From positions 1-55,388 of the forward strand of contig MSJI02000777.1 in the NCBI GenBank assembly GCA_001931905.2: DNA of 55,388 bases, written 5' to 3'. This DNA is from Cladosporium sp. IMV 00045 (lineage: Eukaryota > Ascomycota > Dothideomycetes > Cladosporiales > Cladosporiaceae). Each line of letters opens with the position of its first letter. Within the stretch, counting starts at the first letter, position 1. The notes below the pieces were generated by a model, which saw nothing but the letters and a program-made list of their open reading frames with translations, had not been told where the DNA came from and did not search any database. Positions 9,857 through 19,989 of the stretch are shown here, one piece after another. A program made the position numbers and the translations under genes.

Positions 9857-12611
9857 ATGGCGACTCAGCAGTCGCCCACTGGCCCGCTAGCCCATCAGCA
9901 GCACTACCCTCCACGACCACAGCCCAACGGAGCAGGTATGCCCATGCCACCCCAGGCTCAGCCGCCTCCTCCGCAGCAGCAAAAGACCGCCGCGCAATAT
10001 CTCGCCGCCTCCAACGAGCAAGTATGGCTGCAGCTTGGCGCCTTGTCGGAGATGATGGGCGAGTTGGACGGCGCGACTCAGGCCTACGAGCGCGCCATGA
10101 CTTTCAACCAGCGCTCCGTCCCGGCCATGCTCGCCATCTCCTGCATACTGCGCGCCAAGGACCAGTTCACTGCCGCCGTCGAGTATCTTCGCAACATCCT
10201 CATTGTAGAGCCTACAAACGGCGAGGTCTGGAGCAGCTTGGGTCACTGCTATCTCATGATGGACGACCTCCAGCAGGCGTACTCGGCCTACCAGCAGGCC
10301 TTGTATCATTTGCCGGACCCCAAAGAGCCCAAGCTGTGGTACGGTATTGGCATACTGTATGACCGCTACGGATCCTTGGAGCACGCAGAGGAGGCCTTTT
10401 CGCAAGTCATGCGCATGGAGCCAAACTTTGAAAAGGCCAACGAGATTTACTTTCGCCTGGGTATTATCTATAAACAGCAGCAGAAGTTCCAGCAGAGTCT
10501 TGAGGTGAGTTCGACGCGAAGTCGTGCTATCCAACGCGATTGCTGACTGACGTTCATTTAGTGCTTCCGTTATATTGTCACGGATCCTCCAAAGCCTCTC
10601 AGCGAGGAGGATATCTGGTTCCAGATTGGTCACGTCCACGAACAGCAGAAAGACGTAAGTTGAAATGTCTGATTGTTGCCACTTTCATCTCTGACGCGTA
10701 TCTCCAGTACGACTCCGCCAAATCTGCCTACACGCGCGTGCTTGAGCGCGACCCGAACCACGCCAAGGTTCTTCAGCAGTTGGGCTGGCTCCACCACCAA
10801 CAAAGCACAAGCTTCAGCAGTCAAGAGCAAGCTATTGAGTATCTTGAAAAATCTGTTGCTTCTGGTATGTTGCTTGTTTTGGTTCTTCCCCTGCCTCATC
10901 AACACCGATCTAACACCTCCCAGACCAGAACGATGCCCAGAGCTGGTACCTGCTCGGCAGATGCTACATGTCGCAGCAAAAATACCCCAAGGCCTACGAA
11001 GCGTACCAGCAAGCCGTCTACCGCGACGGCCGCAACCCGACCTTCTGGTGCTCCATTGGTGTGCTCTACTACCAGATCAACCAATACCGCGACGCCCTTG
11101 ACGCCTACTCTCGTGCCATCCGCCTGAACCCTAACATCTCAGAGGTTTGGTACGACCTCGGCACCCTCTACGAATCTTGCAACAACCAGACAAGCGATGC
11201 GCTCGACGCATACACCAGGGCTGCTGACCTCGACCCGTCGAACGTTCACATCAAGGCCCGTCTTGCTCTGTTGAAGGGACAGCCCACCAATGGTCTTCCC
11301 AACCAGGCTGGTGCTCCTCTGCCGCAGGATGTTCACCCCCAGGCCTATCAGCCTGGCGCTCTTGGTGGTCCTCCGGGTCCTCAATGGGGAGCTCACGCCC
11401 AGAACGGCCCCCCTGCTGGCCCCGCGCCGCCACCTCTTGCCACCGGCAACAACTGGGGAAGCAACAGGATTGCTGAGCTGCAGAACCCGCAAGGCCCGCC
11501 GCAGCCTCTCAACCCGTACGAGCCCCGCGATCGCGCGCAGCCGCCGCCGCAGCCACCCATGGCATCTCGCGGACCCAGCCCGCCTCGCCAGGAACCCCTG
11601 CGCCCATACCAGGAGCCTCAGCGCCCGCCGCCTCCGGCCCACCGCGGTCTGTCTCCTTCGCCTAAGAACCAGCAGTCTACTCCTTACCAGCCGGCACCGG
11701 CGAACCTGCCACCTCAGCACCCTGCCTTTGGCACGCCGCAAGGCCCGCCGCCCCAGCAGCCTGCACAGCAGCAACAGACTCCGCAACAACAGCAGCAGCC
11801 TCTCCCAGGTCCAGGTCAGCCTCCTTTCGCGCAGGGCGGTGGACCTCCACCTAACGGCGTGCCCCCACCAACCAGCCACACTCCAGTCCCTCCCTTCAAC
11901 CGCCAGCCGAGCCCTCGCCCTGAGATTAGGCCTCTCGTTAACAACCCTCAGCCGTCCCCTGGCGGTGGATTCCCGAGGACGCCTTACGAGCATCACGCCA
12001 GCAACATCATGCCGCAAATTGCGAGCGGCGCTCCGCCACCATCGAACGCACAAGCTGCCGCCGATGCCGCAGCACGTGAGCGCGAGGAGAGACCAGGCAG
12101 CACCGCACCGAAGCGCATTCGCGAGTGGGAAGATGACCACAGCGTTAAGAGGCCTGCCACCGAAGAGACTCGCTCGCGTCTTGACGAGGTCAAGCTGCAG
12201 CGCCAGTCTCCTCAGCCGATGAAGGTATCTACCCCGCCCAACCGCAGCCCTTCCGAAATGCGTAGACTCGACGAGCAGCGTCCTCCATCGACTTACCACC
12301 CATCCGAGGCCGCTCACCACCCGCCGGCGCCACCTTCGCTCCCGTCTATGCAGACCATGACCCAGCCTTCCCCTCCTCGTGCACCCACAGCACCCCAGCA
12401 AGAAGAGCAGCGCCCTGCCCCACCTCCACAGCAGTCGGCGCCTGTCTACGAGCCAGCAGCACGTAAGATGGACATGGATGAGAACTACGACGACAGCGGT
12501 GACGATGACAAGCGCTCTACCAAGCAGGAAAGCCGGCGCAGCAGCCCTAAGCCGGTCAACGGCGCTTCCTCCGCAGCTCCCTCGAGCGCCACCGAGCAGC
12601 AACAAGCTTAG
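9857..12611 (+). CDS. ssn6: General transcriptional corepressor Ssn6 (Cyc8), TPR protein
   Basis: Partner of the Tup1 WD40 protein; the complex is recruited by DNA-binding repressors to silence many genes, such as catabolite- and stress-controlled ones. Exons are 9857-10504, 10562-10654, 10708-10864 and 10924-12611, all with GT-AG borders and kept frame, giving 861 residues. The ATG at 9857 has a good context (CCAACCATGG) and starts MATQQSPTGP. A short Pro/Gln-rich head is followed by about ten tandem TPR repeats from about residue 45 to 410; NPTFWCSIGVLYYQINQYRD is a typical one. The rest is a Pro/Gln-rich disordered tail containing KRIREWEDDHSVKRPATEE near residue 695. It is the only gene between the arms of the inverted duplication. 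The identification is firm from the TPR array plus tail. Confidence 0.95.
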
Positions 12612-13612
12612 GATCCGCGTTCAACTTGGTGCTGCGTCCACCTTTCACCTCGTCATCGATTATCTGCTTCTCGAGGACCAGGAATGGGGGATTTCTCCTT
12701 TGTCGACGAACTATGATGTGCATGTCTGCATTGGGAAAAATGGCGTTTTGTTGTGCTTGATTTTCATGTGAAATCAACGAAAAGGGGAAACGGGAAATAG
12801 TCGTGCTGAAGCCTTGCCTTCTCTTCTGACCATGAGCCTTGTGGGTCTTGCAGGCCGTTCAATTTCTTCGGTTCCCTGAGAGAGATTTTCGGTTTATTCT
12901 TTCCTGGGTTCTTTCTTCTTTCTTTTGATCTCTTCTCTTTGGAATTTACTCTCCTTTCTTCTGCTTTTTTGTGTGTTCTTCTCCTCTGCCCGCATGTATG
13001 TATTTAGCATGTACATCTCTGATTTTTCTTGAATGTCAATTCTCCACTTTACTAGATGTTTTGAGACAGCTCAGGTTCGTGCGCATGCATGCTCTAAGCA
13101 GTAGGTGGAGTAAGTCAAAGAGGGACGGGTCGTCAAAAGTATGCACGTAGAGCGTATACTTTACACAACGATCTATTAGCTTTTTAGCGCCTCGAGTATA
13201 CATGTATTGAAGTCGCTATTCGTAGCCCTCTGATATTCGAGCATTCTAGCACCCACGGACACGGTATAGAGATGAGAGGCCGCTAAGTAGCACTATCGAA
13301 AGCTATCTATTCCCTAAAAAGTCTTGCTCCACCTACCACTTCGAGCATAAGGTAATATGCGAACGAACCTGCGCCTTCTCAAAACGCCTCTCCATATCTA
13401 GAGAATGGAGTTGCGTGCAGCATTGCCTGAAGAGGCAGGTCGGCACACCGCGATCTATCAATTAATGTGGAGAGAGCTTCGCTGCCCGATTTCGCCGACT
13501 TGCACCTTCCCCGAACGGTGCAACGACACTTTCGCAACAGGTTCATCTGCGTACTGGATTTTCTTTCTTTCACATTTCACTGGCCGCTCATATATTTTCT
13601 TGTTTTGGAATC
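12612..13612. other. Spacer between ssn6 and right arm
   Basis: It holds the ssn6 3' region, which is T-rich (about 12870-12980), then an AT-rich stretch at about 13130-13380 with many TA steps and a TACATGTA palindrome at 13199-13206, then the inner end of the right duplication arm (from about 13400) and the amidohydrolase promoter. No gene is visible. The AT-rich part lies exactly at the duplication boundary and could be a degraded repeat. Confidence 0.5.
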
Positions 13613-15302
13613 ATGAACAGCACAGTCCTCCGCCAGACTTCTCTACGCTTATCACGCTCAACATGTCGTCGCTCCAATCGCTTCGTTGCGCCGCCTCGTT
13701 GGTTCTCTACCTCGGCTATCAGAAATATCGCTGTCGCTGAGATGTCGGAGGGCGATATGAGGAGTTTGAAAGTCAAGAAGGATCGCTTGATGGGCGATAT
13801 TCATAGTACTTGTGAATGGGGGAAGGGGGAGAGGTGGGGAGAGTAAGTTGATAAATGTTCCTTTTCTTGGTTGATTGCTCAAGTGTGAAGCTTTTGGGGG
13901 CTGGGTTTGCAGTTGACGGATGGAAGAGATCACCTCAATTGATTCCTTATCCATGATTTCATGTTCAAGCCAAACAACCAAGGTATCGCTTTTCGATCAC
14001 GTCGTCATTAATGCTAACGACAATATTCAAAGCCACCCAACGGAAACAGGCATGTCTCGCCTCTCGCTCTCCGACACCGACAAACAAGCTCGCGACTGGT
14101 TCGCTTCAACGACAGAAGCTCTCGGCTGCAAAGTGACAACAGACGCCATGGGAAATCAATTCGCCATCCGACCCGGCTTGAACGACGGTCCCCCAACCTG
14201 CGCCGGCAGCCATCTCGACACGCAACCCAGCGGCGGCCGCTACGACGGCATCCTCGGCGTGACAGCAGGCATCGAAATGCTCCGCGCCCTCGACGACGCC
14301 TGGGTGGAAACAACCTACCCCGTCGGCGTGATCAACTGGACGAACGAAGAAGGCGCCCGCTTCCCCAAATCCATGGTCTCCTCCGGCGTCTGGGCGGGCT
14401 CCATCCCCCTGCAAGAAGCCCACGACTTGAAATCCGTCATCCCATCCAGCGACACAGCGACCATGCGCTCCGAACTCGAACGCATCGGCTACCTGGGAAC
14501 TACCCCCTGCTCATGGGAAGCAATGCCCATCGCCGCCCATTTCGAACTGCACATCGAGCAAGGCCCCATCCTCGAAGCGGAGCGCCGCCAAATCGGCATA
14601 GTCCGCGGCGTGCAAGCCTACAAATGGTTCACTTGCACCGTGCAAGGCCGCGACAGCCACACGGGCGCGACGTCTTTCCAACACCGCGCCGATGCCCTCC
14701 TCACGGCGAGTAAAATGATCCTAGCGAGTCACCGCATCGCCCACCGCCACGGCGCGCTGGCTTCCACGGGGATTCTGAATCTCAAACCGGGATCGACCAA
14801 CACCGTGCCCGGGTGGGTGCAGTTTAGTCTTGACGTCCGCTCGCCGAAAGATTCCACAGTCGACGCCGTCGAGGAAGAATGCAAACGCGCCTTCGCAGCC
14901 ATCGCCGCAGGCGAAGACGCCGAAGGCGTCAACGCCGGCTGCGCGCCCTCACAGCGCCAGTGCGAAGTGTCGTGGAAAACGGACTTCGTCTCGCCCGCGA
15001 CGAATTTCCACGACGACTGCATTGCATGCGTCACGGAGGCGGGGAGGGCGTCTTTCGGAGAGGCAGAGGTCGTAGATGGGAATTTGGGTTCTTGGGGAAA
15101 GATGATGACGAGTGGCGCGGGGCACGATTCGGTTTATGCGAGCAAGAGGGTGCCGGCGAGTATGATTTTCGCGCCGTGCAGGGATGGCGTCAGCCATAAT
15201 CCGTTGGAGTATTCTGCGCCGGAGGATTGTGCGAATGGGGCGCAGGTGCTGTTGGGCGCGGTGGTGAGGTTTGATCGGTTGAGGGGGGAGAGGGGGTATT
15301 GA
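13613..15302 (+). CDS. M20-family N-carbamoyl-amino acid / ureido amidohydrolase, probably mitochondrial, right copy
   Basis: Paralogue of the gene at 2084-3770 in the inverted duplication. Exon 1 is 13613-13842 and exon 2 is 14033-15302 (GTAAGT...AAAG; codon GA|C spans the junction), giving 499 residues; the extra residue is an Arg/Ser insertion in the presequence (CRRSNRF against CRFNRF). The metal-site motifs GSHLDTQ, NEEGARF, HIEQGP and SGAGHD are all kept, so both copies should be active. In the catalytic part I count only about a dozen amino-acid differences, such as Ala to Gly in GVTAGIEM and Gln to Arg in ILEAERRQ. The intron and everything after the stop are strongly diverged from the left copy. 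The presequence, with WFSTSAIRN, again predicts mitochondria. The exact substrate is unresolved. Confidence 0.88.
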
Positions 15303-16916
15303 TGCTGTGAGAGTTGGGGAGGGGGGATGGGAAGGGGGATTGGACATGCTCTGATGCAGAGACATATTGTTCACAAATATCTGAGCACTTTGCCCTCTCT
15401 GAGCTGGCCGCCAGAGACGCAGAAGAGATAGCAATCGGGCCTCGTAACAGCACACGTGAGTCCATCAACCACGTCTGTCTTGCCTTCAAAAGCAAGATCA
15501 ACTCCCGCGCTGAGCTCGACAACTTGATCTTGGGTCACGGTCACGGTGCATCCCAACATAGTCTCATGTTTCTTCTCCCTGAAGTCGACGATACTTGCGC
15601 AAGCACTAACATGACTGTGTCTCTCTCTGAGTCTCGCGCCCTGGGAACACGGTCTCGTTCGTCGGCGACACCCTCGGTCTGGAGGCGTGAGCAGGCCGCC
15701 ACGTCTGAACAAGAAAGCATCTTGCAGACTTGTAGGTAATTTTGTCTTCTATATTGGTTGTGGTGCACGTGAATGCACTTGTTTCGAGCATGGCCTTTTT
15801 CCTAGGATCTCATGCTTTGAATCCCAGTCTACCTGTACGTCCACCCTCTTCTATCGTGTTTTCTTGAGAGCACAGACTTGGAGACAAGATGGTCTTTCCG
15901 ATCAGTATCTTGACTGATCTCTTGGTCTTGTATACGCTCCAAAGGCATGAACGCCCAGAGAGCGCTCGCCCCCAAATGCAGTTGTCGGTGATTGTGATTA
16001 AGCATATTTCTGGTCTGTCTTTATAGGTAGGTGGACTGAGATCCCGAGGCTTGTGAAGGCAGTGATATGAGAATCACGTAAAGCAGGATACATGTTTGGA
16101 GCTATCTCCTTGGCCGAATGGCATTTCTTTCAATGAGTCAGTGGCATATGCGCATGCATCGAGTGATATATCGGTCAGTTTCTCGATTCTCGCTTACAGA
16201 TAGATGGGCCCGAAGACAAATGCATGAATACAATGTGTTTGTTCTTGTTATTGTTGAATTCCAGCTCGGTGTCAGAAGAAGGTGGAACAATCGGGCGTTA
16301 GGTGTGATTAGACGTCCAGAGGTGCTCAGATCAATATATAGTGTTGTTCTGCTTCGGTAGTGAAAGGTGCTGGAAGAGCATAAGGTGAAGTACATTGATG
16401 TTTAGTTCGGCGCTCTCAACATCTTTCAGCAATAATATGGACACCAATGAATATGGCCCTTGAAACACGCGTATCAAGACAATGGCTCGGTTACCAGACA
16501 GGTGATGGAAGCAGGTATAAGCATTTGTTATTTCGGCACGCTGGTGAATACACAGGCGCACTTAATAGGAAGAATATGTGTTCTGGCAAATGAGTATCAT
16601 AAATTGCAAGATAGCAGCGGCAACCGCATGGCAGAGATAGATGCATCTGCCGCAGTCACCGCGAAACATCACGACCAAAATCAAGACATGCACACATAAA
16701 CAAAAAAGAAAAGCGGCACATGGGCTCGCATGGTGAGGCCGACTGGGATTATCTCGCTTATTCAGAGCCTGAAGCCCGTCTGTTCCTCTCGAACTATCTC
16801 CGATCTTCGGCTCATTGTTGTTTCGTGCCATTCAAAAGCCATAGCCTGCTCATAAAACCATTCCTGATCCGATCAAACCGTGACCTTTTGCGACACTACC
16901 ACATTCCATCCCCTTC
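15303..16916. other. Convergent spacer in right arm
   Basis: Spacer between the amidohydrolase stop and the eS10 stop. It aligns in blocks with 577-2083 reversed: about 15540-15740, about 16080-16130, about 16331-16480, and almost perfectly at 16700-16916, which is the eS10 3' UTR. It is about 100 bp longer than the left spacer and lacks its CT tract. I see no independent gene. Confidence 0.55.
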
Positions 16917-17536
16917 CTAAGAGGAGGGAGCGGCACCGCGGCCACGGCCGAAGCCACCACGGAACTCGGGGTTGAAGGAAGAGGGGGCGCCCTCCTTCTT
17001 CTCGCCATCGTCGCGACGGCGGTAGCCACCCTCGCGGTCACCGCGGGGGCCGCCACGGCCACCACCACGGCGCTCGCCGTCACCACCGAGCATGCCGCGC
17101 GGCGGGGCGTGGGAGCGCTGCTGCTTGACGTGGGTCTGAGGAACGATCTCAGCCGGAAGGTGCAGCCACTCGCGGAGGTAGTCGAGACCCTCGGGGGTGA
17201 GGGTGTAGTAGTACCACTGCCAGGAGAACTGGGTCTTGAGGTAGCCGCGGGAGGTCAGGGACTGGCAAGCCTTGATGACCTGTTGGGGAGATTTGTTAGA
17301 TTCGTTTCTCGCATGCTGCATTGCGCGGAGTCCTCAATGGCAAGAGACGTACGTAGAGGTTCTTGGTGTCAATCTCGCCGTGCTTGGGCAGGTTGAAGTC
17401 CTTCTTGGCGACGAGCACACCCTCGCGGAAGAGGTACTCGTGGATCGCCTTGCGGTCGGCCTTGGGGATCAGCCTGGCGCATTGTCAGTACTGGTAATTC
17501 GCATCTTGTATATCATCGTTGAAGTGTTGCTCACAT
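16917..17536 (-). CDS. rps10: 40S ribosomal protein eS10 (RPS10), right copy; start codon split by an intron
   Basis: A complete second eS10 gene. Coding exons are 17536-17535 (only AT), 17473-17353 and 17279-16917, giving 161 residues. The first intron has a GTGAGC donor and a TACTGAC branch site close to the CAG acceptor, so the initiation codon is assembled as AT|G across it; the protein then reads [14 protein letters not shown], as expected for fungal eS10. The plectin/S10 domain is followed by an RG-rich tail. The visible coding sequence differs from the left copy by a few C/T synonymous changes only. The gene is divergent from sde2, with 345 bp between the start codons, and convergent with the amidohydrolase. 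Retained duplicate ribosomal-protein genes are uncommon in filamentous ascomycetes, so dosage may matter. Confidence 0.95.
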
Positions 17537-17881
17537 TTTGGCAGCGGGTACTGTTTGGTTAGTTTGGCTGGTGGAAGGCTTGACGGAAGGTGGGAGGTCG
17601 CGCAATCGAGAGAGCACGAGTATAATCTTTCAAATTATGTGTGCGGTCGTTTGTGTGGGGTGGACAGCAGGTGAGGCTAGTCCCGTCTCCCGAGGTGAAG
17701 CCGGCGAGCAGCAGCAGCGAACCTCAGGGCTTCGCTTGGTGAGAGGGCTTGAGACATGTGAGAGGCAAACGCAACATCACACCAACATCCGTTACTCACT
17801 CACTCTTCAACCTTTCGCACCCTCACTAACATCACCAACTCATCAACTCTGCCACCTTGTCACTCTCTCATCAGCGTCAAC
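17537..17881. promoter_or_regulatory. Divergent promoter region between eS10 (right copy) and sde2
   Basis: 345 bp between two start codons on opposite strands. The sde2 side is rich in CTCACT/CATCAC pyrimidine runs, typical of a fungal 5' leader. No single factor site can be named with confidence. The equivalent promoter of the left eS10 copy is outside the window. Confidence 0.5.
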
Positions 17882-18844
17882 ATGGCTGCTGTCGCCCTTC
17901 AGCCAAGCGCGCCTATCATGGCGACCTCTTCGCCATGTGACACCCACCAGTCGCAAAGCATCAACCTACTCGTCACATCTTTCCCAGGCCTGGGCCTTCC
18001 GCGAACACTCAACATCCCTATCTCCGCCAACTCGCGAATCTGCGACGTGTTGCGCGCCGTCTATGCGCGCCTTCCACCCAACATCGACACAAGCTTGATC
18101 GTATCCACAACATCCGGAAAGCTACTCCGCGCGACCGACGATGCATCCGTTAGCACCCTCCTCCCAGACAACACCGCGACTTTTCTCCCACTCCGCATCA
18201 GCGCAAAGCTATGTGGTGGCAAGGGTGGTTTCGGCTCCCAGCTTCGCGCTGCTGGTGGCCGCATGAGCAGCAAGAAAAACCGCGACAGACAAGACCAGAA
18301 TGGAAGCAACCGCAACTTGGACGGGCGAAGATTGCGCACTGTTGATGAAGCAAAGCGACTGGCTGAGTACCTCGCCACCAAGCCTGAAATGGAGAGGAAA
18401 GAGAAGGAGGAGCGCCGAAAGCGATGGGAGGCTGTGATCGATGCTGCTGAAGCGACTGAGGCTAAGATTAAGGCGGGCAAGATGGGAAGCAATCAGGGAA
18501 GGCTGGATGCCGAGTATGTGGAGAGCAAGGAGACTGCAGAGGAGAAGGTCCGTGAGGCTGTTGCTAGGGCTATGCGTGAGCAGATGGACGTCGAGCGGAC
18601 CGGCAGTGAAAGCTCGGTTGAAGATGGGGGGAGCGAGAGCGCGGGAGAAGAAGGCGAATCGAGCTCGGGGCAGGACGAAGGTGCAGCTTCCTTGAGTAAG
18701 GATACCGCAAGCAGGACCTTCTTTGGCTGGGATGAGGATGACGAAGACATGTCTGATGACGAAGACGAGGACGAAGACGAAGAGGGACCGACAGTAGTGG
18801 AACCATCGGAACACCAAGGCAAGGGGAAAGGGAAGGCCACCTGA
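17882..18844 (+). CDS. sde2: Sde2-like splicing/genome-maintenance factor with N-terminal ubiquitin-like domain
   Basis: Single-exon gene, 320 residues. The N-terminal part (about residues 27-110) is a ubiquitin-like fold followed by the hallmark CGG|KGGFGS. In the Sde2 family a deubiquitinating enzyme cuts after the Gly-Gly, and the released C-terminal part, starting with Lys114, joins the spliceosome to promote excision of particular introns. It is followed by the conserved AAGGRMSSKKN segment, a charged coiled-coil-like region (about 145-225) and an acidic, Ser/Glu-rich disordered tail ending in GKGKGKAT. The C-terminal SAP domain of vertebrate Sde2 is not evident. It is head-to-head with eS10, a gene whose start codon depends on splicing. 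The identification rests on the GG-KGG site in correct context and is strong. Confidence 0.9.
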   Translation: MAAVALQPSAPIMATSSPCDTHQSQSINLLVTSFPGLGLPRTLNIPISANSRICDVLRAVYARLPPNIDTSLIVSTTSGKLLRATDDASVSTLLPDNTATFLPLRISAKLCGGKGGFGSQLRAAGGRMSSKKNRDRQDQNGSNRNLDGRRLRTVDEAKRLAEYLATKPEMERKEKEERRKRWEAVIDAAEATEAKIKAGKMGSNQGRLDAEYVESKETAEEKVREAVARAMREQMDVERTGSESSVEDGGSESAGEEGESSSGQDEGAASLSKDTASRTFFGWDEDDEDMSDDEDEDEDEEGPTVVEPSEHQGKGKGKAT

Positions 18845-19274
18845 AATCTATCCACTTCTCACCAATTAACGACAGACATGAAAGAAGCTTCGAGCGACTT
18901 TAACTCATGATCCAGCGTACAAGTGCCTCAGCCTTTCGAGCATAAAACGATACAGTCTTGACCTCTATTGATAAGCTTATGCGAATTCAGTACGAAAGAT
19001 CCATGAGATCACAACGAAAACAGACACCTCCAGAAACTTCTCATGATACACCCTTTGCAGCTTGCATTGGCAGTGCTCACAAGCCGACATTCGCTTTGAA
19101 CTATGATCGACACTGGACAGCGAATTCATTATGCCTGATCCGGCAGTCTCTACAAAATGATCACCAAGTGGAATTCCATCCTCGTTCAATTCCTTGTTCA
19201 GAGCATCGAGGAACGATCGCGGCTGTTTTACAGCGGATATAATCAGTTGGACCCGAGAAGCTTTCATCACATCA
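18845..19274. other. Spacer between sde2 and tRNA-Ala
   Basis: 430 bp holding the sde2 3' region and the tRNA upstream flank. No open frame, repeat or RNA gene is recognised. Confidence 0.5.
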
Positions 19275-19374
19275 GGGGATATGGTCTAGCGGTATGACAT
19301 CTTCTTAGCACTGTACAATCACCCCGTACTTAGCTGAGTGGAGAAGGTTCCCGGTTCGACTCCGGGTTTCTCCA
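19275..19374 (+). tRNA. tRNA-Ala(AGC) with a 28-nt intron
   Basis: The cloverleaf can be drawn by hand. The acceptor strands GGGGATA and TTTCTCC carry the G3-U70 wobble that is the alanine identity element, with one T-T mismatch. The D arm is GTC/GAC, the anticodon stem TCTTC/GGAGA, the variable loop AGGTT and the T arm CCCGG-TTCGACT-CCGGG, with discriminator A. The anticodon loop TTAGCA|T is interrupted after position 37 by an intron at 19311-19338; the anticodon AGC is at 19307-19309. The loop matches known fungal tRNA-Ala loops. The 3' CCA is not encoded. Confidence 0.9.
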
Positions 19375-19989
19375 TGTTCATCATCTTCGGATGAGTTCAT
19401 CTTTTGCTTTTTGCTCCGAATACATGTATGTTGACGACCACCATGCTGTGATAATCGCCAACAAGAGCTGCGTTCTTCCTGGCTTCGATGATTTTTGTCG
19501 CCGAATGCTTTGGGGTGCGCTCGTCTGGACACGTCAGACGATATTGTGTACCATCTTTCTTATTAGAGTTGGAAAGAGGCTCCAAGCGTCCACTAACAGT
19601 ACTTCATACCTCTGTATGGAACGAGCACATGCAAGGCATGGAACCATTTCAAAACAGACCTAGAGGTTTGCTTTCTAGACTAAATAGCAAGTCACCTTAG
19701 GCTTCGGTGGCACTCTGACACGAAGCACCCAGATCACCTGTTTGTGTCTCGAAATTCCACCATTGCATAGAGTATGCTCGCCGAAATGCAAACATGGGCC
19801 ACCATTGACGGCGAGCACAACAGACTTCGATTAGGCTTATAAGACTCCTGAGTTTTCGCAGTATACACTTTCTTTCCCACAGCACTGAACAACTTGAAGC
19901 ATCGAGCTTCAAGTGGAACTTTCGTATAAGTCGAACGATTCCAAGGGAGACAGGAACTTGATCGACTCTTCAGATCATTACACTTCACC
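19375..19989. other. Spacer between tRNA-Ala and alpha-glucosidase gene
   Basis: A short T-rich run (about 19400-19415) lies soon after the tRNA and could terminate RNA polymerase III. A TACATGTA palindrome is at 19421-19428. The rest is the presumed promoter of the GH13 gene. No gene is recognised. Confidence 0.5.

Larger units (their letters stand above)
13400..17493 (-). repeat. Right arm of large inverted duplication
   Basis: Mirror copy of 1-3980. It has the amidohydrolase on + and eS10 on -, again converging on a spacer (15303-16916) that retains blocks of homology to the left spacer. The last aligned bases visible are the end of eS10 intron 1, which matches the first base of the window, so the arm may extend toward or past sde2. 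A (CT)n tract in the left spacer has no counterpart here. Both arms keep open reading frames and substitutions occur in many contexts, so there is no obvious heavy repeat-induced point mutation. Confidence 0.93.

Noticed and set aside
11139..12605. 488-codon antisense frame inside ssn6
   Set aside because: Shadow of the Pro/Gln-rich ssn6 coding sequence; extreme Arg/Leu content and no domain.
1..17493. Inverted repeat as a pure assembly artefact or as a mobile element
   Set aside because: Introns and spacers differ by many substitutions and indels, so the arms are distinct sequences; no transposase, reverse transcriptase or terminal repeat signals were seen. Read depth would still be needed for proof.
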